From assembly GCF_009931115.1 (NCBI RefSeq), contig NZ_CP047491.1, positions 1,625,501 through 1,689,500 of the forward strand: a stretch of 64,000 nt of DNA, in the 5' to 3' direction. Source of the DNA: Microbulbifer hydrolyticus (lineage in GTDB: Bacteria > Pseudomonadota > Gammaproteobacteria > Pseudomonadales > Cellvibrionaceae). Position numbers and translations under genes: made by a program. Positions 57,784-64,000 of the stretch are shown in pieces (the first letter of the stretch is position 1; every line of letters starts with the position of its first letter). Below the pieces are notes generated by a model that worked only from the letters and a program-made list of their open reading frames with translations, ran no database searches and was not told the origin of the DNA.

Positions 57784-58701
57784 TCAAGCGGCCTCAGTTC
57801 CCTCCGTCGAGAGGCTATGGGATATCTCATCGATGAGCCGCCTTCCTGCCGGACCCAATGTTTTGCGACGAGACCAGATCAGGTCCGTACAGTAGGGGTA
57901 TGGGGTTAGCTGAAAGTCGGTGTTCAGTACCGTAATGGCTCCAGACTCAATGTATGGCCGCGCGATATGTAGCGGCGCAAACGCCCAGCCCAGCCCCGCG
58001 GTGAGCATGGCCATACACAGCGAATAGCTCTCCAGGTACCAGATCCGGTCGCTGAGATCGTTTTCCGGGAGGGAGGCTGGGTCACTATTCGCACTTATGC
58101 GCAGGTGAAGATGGTTGTGTAGATCCTGGATGCTCACTTTTTCCAGCGCGGCAAGTGAGTGCGACTTACCGGATACCAGGACAAACGAGCAGCTGCCGAC
58201 CCCGCGAAAATCAAAGTCCTCCGGGTAATCACTCTGGCTCAAGACAATACCGACGTCCGCTTTTCCTTCGCGCACCAGTGCAGCGGCACTTTCTCCGGAA
58301 GCATGTAGAAGTGACACGCTTACCGTGCCAAATTCTGTGTAAAACCTATCCAGGCTCTGTACTAACTGGCCCAGGTCGATTGCGGATTCGTCAACCGCAA
58401 TCGTAAGGGATTCTTCCAGGCCGGCGTTGAGGCTGCGACTCTTGGCTTCAAAGCGGGAGTAGGAATTGAGAAGTGAGCGTACATCGTGGAGCAGGGAGCG
58501 CCCCTGCGCAGTCAACTTCGGCTCGCGGCCAGAGCGATCGAACAGGGTTAGTCCGGTATCGATTTCTAGATTGCTGATCAACCCTGAAACCGTCGATTGT
58601 GCTTTACCCAGGCTGCGGGCAGCGGCAGAGAATGACCCGCTGCGGGCGGCCGCTTCGAAGGCCTCCAGTTGCTCTGGAGCAATAAAAAAACGGGATTCCA
58701 T
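57784..58701 (-). CDS. LysR-family transcriptional regulator
   Basis: A 305-residue LysR-type regulator beginning MESRFFIAPEQLEAFEAAAR. The helix-turn-helix is clear (SGSFSAAARSLGKAQSTVSG, about residues 17-36), followed by the effector domain. It is convergent with the class III aminotransferase and divergent from the TonB-dependent receptor across a 587-base interval. By the usual LysR habit it may control the receptor, the aminotransferase or itself. Effector unknown. Confidence 0.93.
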   Translation of the reverse strand: MESRFFIAPEQLEAFEAAARSGSFSAAARSLGKAQSTVSGLISNLEIDTGLTLFDRSGREPKLTAQGRSLLHDVRSLLNSYSRFEAKSRSLNAGLEESLTIAVDESAIDLGQLVQSLDRFYTEFGTVSVSLLHASGESAAALVREGKADVGIVLSQSDYPEDFDFRGVGSCSFVLVSGKSHSLAALEKVSIQDLHNHLHLRISANSDPASLPENDLSDRIWYLESYSLCMAMLTAGLGWAFAPLHIARPYIESGAITVLNTDFQLTPYPYCTDLIWSRRKTLGPAGRRLIDEISHSLSTEGTEAA

Positions 58702-59288
58702 AGTTCACCTGATTATTGTTTCTTGCTGGTGCAAGCAGTGCCTTTCCTGACCGTGAAAAACGAGTCAATGCATTGCCAGTGGATCACGAACTCGACTATA
58801 CCTCGTATCGGCAAGGCCGATAAATAGGCGCAATCTGGAAATTGCCATCCGCCACACGGCTTCAAATATGTGATGCCCCTGAGTGACTTGAATTAACCAC
58901 TGCGGAGTCCCAATTTAACCGAATTTGATATCGAAGGGGCCCCTAAAACGTATTTTCCAGCCAGCGCTGAACGCCTGGTATTGATACGATTTGATACATT
59001 TTTCCGGATGTTTTCAATACAAGCCGGGTAGGTTCTCGCGGGATTGGACGGTTCCGCCGCACTTCTTTAGTGCGTGAGTTCCAGGCTGCGATATACGGCT
59101 GGGCGGTGTTGGTGCGCTCGGCAAACCTTCAGGTGGTTATTTCCTTTCTGTATATTTATTGGTCAGCCAACTATCGTTGTCGCCGATGGTTTATATTTTT
59201 CAAATTCTATTGATCGGAGCCATCCTGAGTTCAGGGTAGATGAGTTCGTGCGCCCAAAAAATTCATCTCAATAAAAAGGATCCAGGGT
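58702..59288. other. Long intergenic region upstream of the TonB receptor
   Basis: 587 bases with no convincing gene. The right half is AT-rich. A 66-residue open frame at 59074-59274 has no family features. Promoters of the LysR gene (minus) and the receptor (plus) must lie here; a ribosome site (AAAAAGGA) stands eight bases before ATG 59289. I see no clear operator. Confidence 0.5.
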
Positions 59289-61709
59289 ATGTTGCCATTC
59301 AATAAGAAACCGCTCGCCTGTCTCGTTTCAACATTTGCGCTCAGTGGGGCTCCAGGGGTTTTTGCCCAAGAAGCTACCGAGGAACTGAACGAGAAGGCAA
59401 AATACGAAAGTCAGCTAGTGGAAAATGTGGTCGTTACCGCTACGCGCCGGGAAGCTTCCGTGGAAGATATTCCAATCAATATCTCTGTGATTGATGAGAA
59501 AACGTTGCGTCGCAAGAATATTACCGATGCGAAAAAATTCATTGAACAGAGCGTCGCCATTAGTGCGCCACAAAACAGCGCCCGATTCAATGACTCAGTG
59601 ACGGTGCGCGGGCTAAACGTATCTCGTGTTGACGCCAATAACCTGGATCAATTCATTCGGTCTACGCTGTCGTACTATCTTGATGAAACTCCATTGCCAC
59701 ACCTGAGATATCGAATTAAGGATATCGCACGCGTAGAAACATTGTTGGGTCCTCAAGGTACGCTATATGGTGCGGGCTCACTCGGTGGTACCGTTCGCTA
59801 CATTACCAATCAGCCCAATCTTGATGAATTTGAGTTCGCAGCTAACACGAGTGTTTCGCAAACTGCAGAAAGCAGTGGGTTGAGTTCTGATACCGATTTT
59901 GTTGTTAACCTGCCGCTTTCAGAAACCGTTGCGCTGCGCGCGTCGATGGCGCATCTGGATGAAAAGGGTTATATCGATCGTGCGGTCAACCCAATTTGGC
60001 GGACCGGTGAGGCTGCATGGGAAGGTGATCCAAATCCTGAACAGTTACTTTATAAGGATGATGACTCGCATGAGGCCACTAGCGCCAAAGTAGCGATGCT
60101 GTGGAAACCGAATGAAGACCTGGCATTAACACTGACACATATCCAGCAGTCTGAACTGGCGCACGGTATCAATGGCGCGAGCAGAATGCCGGTCAGCCGC
60201 TTCTGTGATGGCGACAACGCGTGTCTGGATACCACTTTCCGTGAGGATACCCCTTACCAGTACGATGCATTTACCGTCGTATCCCGCTATGAAGAGTTCT
60301 CCGATCGTGATTTTGTCCTTGACTCCCTGAATTTCGAGCTAGCTTTGGACGTATTTGATATCGCAAGCTCAACGTCTGTGTATAAGGATCAGGCCAAGGG
60401 GCAGGGAGACTACGCCGATTACGGGAATATTTACTATGGATGGATTTCTCCGGAAATTTCGCTGGAAGGTAGCAACAATAGTGCATATATCACCTTCGAT
60501 AACCTTTATAAGGGGCTGGTCCACGAGACGCGCCTTGTTTCAAATGGGGATGGTTCGCTGAGTTGGATTGTCGGCCTCTATTACGGGGAGCAGGAAAAGC
60601 GTCTGAGGTTTTCAGAATGGATGCCTGAACTGGACGGGAATGTGTCCTGGCTCAATCGCGAAGAGGCCGGTGGTCGGGTAAATGAAGGGTATGCCGAAGA
60701 TCTTGGCAGCGTATACAGCGAGGTAGCCGCTTTTGGTGAGGTTACTTATGCACTTTCGGATCGATGGGATGTAACTCTGGGCGCTCGTGTCTTCAATTAT
60801 GAGGACGACGTAGATGGAGAGGTGACGGATTACCTGGGCTTTACCAGCGGTGAGCGTCTCTCGAATATCAAAGGTACTGGCGAATCCATTTACAAGGTCA
60901 ACACCTCTTACGATATAAACGAGAATGTGATGGCATACGCGACCCTGTCTCAAGGTTTCAGACGTGGCGGGGCAAATGCGTTCAAAGAGGAAGGGGGTAA
61001 TATCCCCACTGACCAAATTCAGTACTACAAGCCTGATACCGTAGACAATTACGAAGTTGGTGTGAAAGGTAATCTGTTTGACGGTCGTCTCTTCGTGCAT
61101 GCTGATATTTATCAGATGGACTGGAAGAATGCGCAAACATACTGGGATCAAACCGTGGGTGGTTACCTGCCGATCAATGGCACAACCAATGGTCCTGATT
61201 CCCGTACCCAGGGTGTGGAGATCATGACCAAGCTGCGTCTGACTGACAGCGTGTCTCTTACATACGAGACTATGACGACGGATGCTGAGTGGGCCGAAAC
61301 TAAAGAAGTTTGTACCTACTCAGGGGCCGAAGACAACGATTGCTATACCTACGAAAAAGGTGGTGAGCTTGGCGGCTCTGCTGACTGGAGACACAATTTC
61401 GGAGCCACGTATGACACGGTATTGGGTAATGGTGTTGGAATTTATGCGAGCCTGAATGGTCGCTATTTTGGCGCAACTCCGTCGGATCGAGTTGATAAGG
61501 ACGGTCAGGGTGTCTATGTGCGCGACTCCTACTCTGTATTCGACGCATATGTTGGGCTGGATTACCAAAATTACGCTGCTGCACTGTGGGTCAATAACCT
61601 GGCCAACAATGACGCCGAAGTGTCCGGGCAGCGTGGTGGCAGCATGGGGTACCGCGCAATTAACCTGCGTCCCCGTACCATCGGCCTCAACCTCTCTTAC
61701 GATTTCTAA
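59289..61709 (+). CDS. TonB-dependent outer-membrane receptor
   Basis: An 806-residue ligand-gated outer-membrane transporter. The signal peptide is clear (ACLVSTFALSGAPGVFAQ). A short TonB-box-like region follows (VENVVVTATRREASVEDIPI), then the plug (SARFNDSVTVRGLNVSRVDA, RVETLLGPQGTLYGAGSLGG, TVRYITNQPN). The beta-barrel region extends to the C-terminal LRPRTIGLNLSYDF ending in Phe. GAGSLGGTVRYIT resembles receptors for non-siderophore substrates common in marine bacteria; the ligand is unknown. The gene is monocistronic, ended by a strong terminator. The GH3 lipoprotein follows. Confidence 0.94.
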   Translation: MLPFNKKPLACLVSTFALSGAPGVFAQEATEELNEKAKYESQLVENVVVTATRREASVEDIPINISVIDEKTLRRKNITDAKKFIEQSVAISAPQNSARFNDSVTVRGLNVSRVDANNLDQFIRSTLSYYLDETPLPHLRYRIKDIARVETLLGPQGTLYGAGSLGGTVRYITNQPNLDEFEFAANTSVSQTAESSGLSSDTDFVVNLPLSETVALRASMAHLDEKGYIDRAVNPIWRTGEAAWEGDPNPEQLLYKDDDSHEATSAKVAMLWKPNEDLALTLTHIQQSELAHGINGASRMPVSRFCDGDNACLDTTFREDTPYQYDAFTVVSRYEEFSDRDFVLDSLNFELALDVFDIASSTSVYKDQAKGQGDYADYGNIYYGWISPEISLEGSNNSAYITFDNLYKGLVHETRLVSNGDGSLSWIVGLYYGEQEKRLRFSEWMPELDGNVSWLNREEAGGRVNEGYAEDLGSVYSEVAAFGEVTYALSDRWDVTLGARVFNYEDDVDGEVTDYLGFTSGERLSNIKGTGESIYKVNTSYDINENVMAYATLSQGFRRGGANAFKEEGGNIPTDQIQYYKPDTVDNYEVGVKGNLFDGRLFVHADIYQMDWKNAQTYWDQTVGGYLPINGTTNGPDSRTQGVEIMTKLRLTDSVSLTYETMTTDAEWAETKEVCTYSGAEDNDCYTYEKGGELGGSADWRHNFGATYDTVLGNGVGIYASLNGRYFGATPSDRVDKDGQGVYVRDSYSVFDAYVGLDYQNYAAALWVNNLANNDAEVSGQRGGSMGYRAINLRPRTIGLNLSYDF

Positions 61710-61737
61710 CGATAAAGTCGTTATCTTGTGGATTATC

Positions 61738-61763
61738 GGGGGCATTAATGCCCCCTTTTTTTT
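61738..61763 (+). terminator. TonB receptor terminator
   Basis: A palindromic hairpin (GGGGGCATTAATGCCCCC at 61738-61755) followed by eight T residues, 28 bases after the receptor stop. Confidence 0.9.
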
Positions 61764-61854
61764 CCTTTTGCGCAGCTATCTATTGCACTACGGCAGTAAT
61801 TGTGAAGAATAAATTATTCTAAAGTTTGCCGACCCAAGAAATTGGTTATTTTTT

Positions 61855-63819
61855 ATGCTGACATATGCTTCCTTGTCCAGGGCCATAATATTCTGCTCCC
61901 TCACCGCGACGGCAGTGATGCTTGCCGCGTGTGGTGCGCCGGAAACGGGGACTGAACAAGCGGTGAGTCCGGAGTTGGACCTGCGCCAGAAAATTGCGCA
62001 GAAGCTGATGCTGGATATCCGCTACTACTGCCCACAAATGCAGCGCCCGGCGGAGGGCAAGGCCGGTAACAGCCACTGCGATCAGGCGGTGACGGCTCTG
62101 CCTCAGGACCTGCGGCGCATGATCGCTGACAACGATATCGGCGGCATTATTCTGTTCGCTGATAATTTGGCAGATAGCGCGCAGATGGTGCGTCTCAACC
62201 GTCAACTGCAGGGCGCGGCGGCCAGCGCCGCGAGCGGCCTGCCGCTGCTGATTGGTATCGACCAGGAGGGTGGACGTGTCAATCGTTTGCCGCGGAATGA
62301 GGCTGCCGCTTTCGCCGGCAATATGGCTATTGGCGCAACCTATCCTCGTCACGGTGAACATTTCGCAGCAACCACTGCCACCGCGATGGCAGAGCAATTG
62401 CAGGCACTTGGGTTCAATGTCAATTTTGCACCCACGCTGGATGTGAACAGTAATCCGCAGAACCCCGTGATCAATGTGCGCTCGTATGGTGAGTCGGCGC
62501 CAATGGTTGCCGATCTCGGAACCGCTGCGGTGGCAGCGTTCCAGCAGCAGGGCATTGCCGCGACAGTCAAACACTTCCCCGGTCATGGTGATACCAGTGT
62601 GGACAGCCACACCGGCTTGCCGCGGGTCGAGCGCACGCTGGAGGATGCCCACGCGATTGACTTGCTGCCGTTCAAGCAGGTGATAGCCAATGCGCAACCG
62701 GCGCTGACCATGACCGCCCACATCCAGTATCCCGCGCTCGATGACACTGTCCTCAAGTCAAAAAATGGTGACGAAATTCTGGTGCCAGCGACCCTGTCGC
62801 GAAAAATTTTGCACGGAATTCTGCGGAATGAAATGGGCTATCAAGGGGTTATCGTTACCGACTCGCTGAATATGGCCGGTATCAGCGACTATTTCTCTCC
62901 TGAAGATGCGGTGGTGAAAACCTTTCAGGCCGGTGCCGATATTGCCTTGATGCCAATCAAAGTTCGCTATCCGGAAGATATTCCTCGTATTAGTGCTTTG
63001 ATTGAAGTTGTGGCGGAAGCGGTGGAGGCAGGTGAGCTCTCACAGCAGGAGCTGGATGAATCCTTCGCCCGTATACTGACGCTGAAGCAGATGTTCGCGC
63101 CGGCCACCAAAACAGAGCAGGACATCGAGACTGCGGTAGAGGCGGCACGCGTCGCGCTGTCAGCGCCGCAGCATCGTGCGCTCGCTTCCGAGCTGGCATC
63201 TGCGGCGCTGTCCAGCGTGTTCCCGCTATCGGCGTCGACACTCCCGGTAATAGACGAGCACGTTTCGCATATTCAGGTTTTGGCACCCAACCGGATGATC
63301 GGCGAAGCATTTCGTATCGCGCTGAAGGACGTGACCGAGGCGAACGTTTCTGTGCTTGAGCCCGAGAGCGCTGTCGCCGACATTGCCGCAGCCGCCGCAG
63401 ATGTGTTGTTGGTGGCCAGTATCGTGCCCGCGGAGAGTGCGGTTGAGCTCGGCGGTATGGAGGATTTGCAGACACTGCAGCGTCGCCAGTTGGACATTCC
63501 TTCGCTGTATGCGATCTACCGGCAGTCCCTGCTGTCTGCACGCGCCCAGGATGCGAAAACGGTCTTTATCTCCATGCGCTCTCCATACGAGTCTGCCGTG
63601 TTCGAATCCCTGGCGGATGTGCATCTCGCGAGCTTCGATTACAAGGCATTTGTAGGCCCGGATCAGAATCTCGAGGGGCCGGTTTATCACGCTATCGCCA
63701 GGGCGCTGGTAAATTCCGGTGAGCCGACAGGGCGGGTCCCGGTCACTGTCATGTCCGCGACAGAATTGCAGGCGCAGACTACTGATATGGATGGTGTCGA
63801 CATGTCCAGCGAAGGGTAG
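61855..63819 (+). CDS. Glycoside hydrolase family 3 lipoprotein (beta-N-acetylhexosaminidase-like)
   Basis: A 654-residue GH3 enzyme anchored as a lipoprotein: the signal sequence ends in LAAC (Cys near residue 24). The barrel has IGIDQEGGRVNRLPRNEAAA, NVNFAPTLDVNSNPQNPVIN, VRSYGE, and the NagZ-type catalytic His region in TVKHFPGHGDTSVDSHTGLP, then GVIVTDSLNMAGISDYF. The His-containing loop points to N-acetylhexosaminidase rather than beta-glucosidase. A C-terminal domain of about 260 residues distinguishes it from short cytoplasmic NagZ. It probably trims peptidoglycan or chitin fragments at the surface or in the periplasm. It stands 146 bases after the TonB receptor. Confidence 0.9.
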   Translation: MLTYASLSRAIIFCSLTATAVMLAACGAPETGTEQAVSPELDLRQKIAQKLMLDIRYYCPQMQRPAEGKAGNSHCDQAVTALPQDLRRMIADNDIGGIILFADNLADSAQMVRLNRQLQGAAASAASGLPLLIGIDQEGGRVNRLPRNEAAAFAGNMAIGATYPRHGEHFAATTATAMAEQLQALGFNVNFAPTLDVNSNPQNPVINVRSYGESAPMVADLGTAAVAAFQQQGIAATVKHFPGHGDTSVDSHTGLPRVERTLEDAHAIDLLPFKQVIANAQPALTMTAHIQYPALDDTVLKSKNGDEILVPATLSRKILHGILRNEMGYQGVIVTDSLNMAGISDYFSPEDAVVKTFQAGADIALMPIKVRYPEDIPRISALIEVVAEAVEAGELSQQELDESFARILTLKQMFAPATKTEQDIETAVEAARVALSAPQHRALASELASAALSSVFPLSASTLPVIDEHVSHIQVLAPNRMIGEAFRIALKDVTEANVSVLEPESAVADIAAAAADVLLVASIVPAESAVELGGMEDLQTLQRRQLDIPSLYAIYRQSLLSARAQDAKTVFISMRSPYESAVFESLADVHLASFDYKAFVGPDQNLEGPVYHAIARALVNSGEPTGRVPVTVMSATELQAQTTDMDGVDMSSEG

Positions 63820-63961
63820 GGCGAGCGCCCAGAGCGTTGGTATCAACGGCCAGATTTGCGTCGCTATTTCTATCGGTTGCGCCTGTGGTTAGTCATTTAA
63901 TTCTCACGGGCCCGTCGTTCACACTTGCGGGTATCGAAGTTAGAAAAATAACAGGTGCACC

Positions 63962-64000
63962 ATGCGAACGGATTTGTGTTACCTCGACGCCTGCGAAGTA
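63962..64000 (+). CDS. Possible start of an amidase gene (cut by window end)
   Basis: An ATG at 63962 preceded by ACAGGTG opens a frame to the window end, coding MRTDLCYLDACEV. The D-L-x-Y-L-x-A-x-E pattern is reminiscent of the N-terminus of amidase-signature enzymes. Thirteen residues are too few for a firm call. The bases 63820-63961 hold no other feature I can see. Confidence 0.35.
   Translation, partial: MRTDLCYLDACEV

Noticed and set aside
59074-59274. 66-residue open frame upstream of the TonB receptor
   Set aside because: No ribosome site or family features; probably chance in the leader region.

Overview
The window looks like chromosome of a marine gammaproteobacterium of the Cellvibrionales type (Microbulbifer or a close relative is my best guess). 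The housekeeping block eno-ftsB-ispD-ispF-truD-pcm-popT-nlpD-rpoS is typical of Pseudomonas and Cellvibrio relatives, GC is moderately high, and TonB-dependent receptors and surface glycosidases are present. The genus is inferred from gene order and protein similarity recalled from memory, not from a search.

Layout. 1-7722: enolase (cut by the window edge), cell division, isoprenoid, tRNA-modification, protein-repair, lipid-carrier and envelope genes, ending with the stationary-phase sigma factor rpoS and its terminator. 7749-11799 (minus): ydbH-ynbE-ydbL, an inter-membrane lipid transport operon. 11880-17011: gamma-glutamyltransferase, aminopeptidase N and a SixA-like phosphatase. 17362-19135: an MFS exporter behind a leader containing a promoter, a 33-residue leader peptide and mutually exclusive hairpins ending in a strong terminator, so probably an attenuation-controlled efflux gene. 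19457-36334: the most unusual region. A BapA-prefix secreted protein with about 550 residues of Asp-Ala repeats is followed by a complete type I secretion system (outer-membrane channel, ABC exporter, adaptor), a periplasmic transglutaminase-like protein, an ATP-grasp amidoligase of cyanophycin-synthetase type fused to acylphosphatase, a 2OG-Fe(II) oxygenase, and a convergent 1611-residue fusion of CapA and a MurF-like ligase. 36594-48229: fadH, a LysR regulator and a run of acyl-CoA catabolism genes. 48339-51271: a sigma factor with a putative anti-sigma partner, a small membrane protein, and dinB with an SOS box. 51338-55132: a carboxymuconolactone decarboxylase-like protein, fdxA and mutS. 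55454-64000: L,D-transpeptidase, class III aminotransferase, LysR regulator, TonB receptor, GH3 lipoprotein and possibly the start of an amidase.

Main hypothesis. The genes from 19457 to 36334 may make, modify and export a ribosomally encoded poly(Asp-Ala) surface polymer. Type I export of the repeat protein follows from family knowledge. That the ATP-grasp and Mur-type ligases attach amino acids to its Asp side chains, or that the oxygenase hydroxylates them, is inference from gene neighbourhood. fdxA and mutS, which in Pseudomonas lie beside rpoS, are here about 44 kb away, so this whole stretch may have been placed between once-adjacent core genes.
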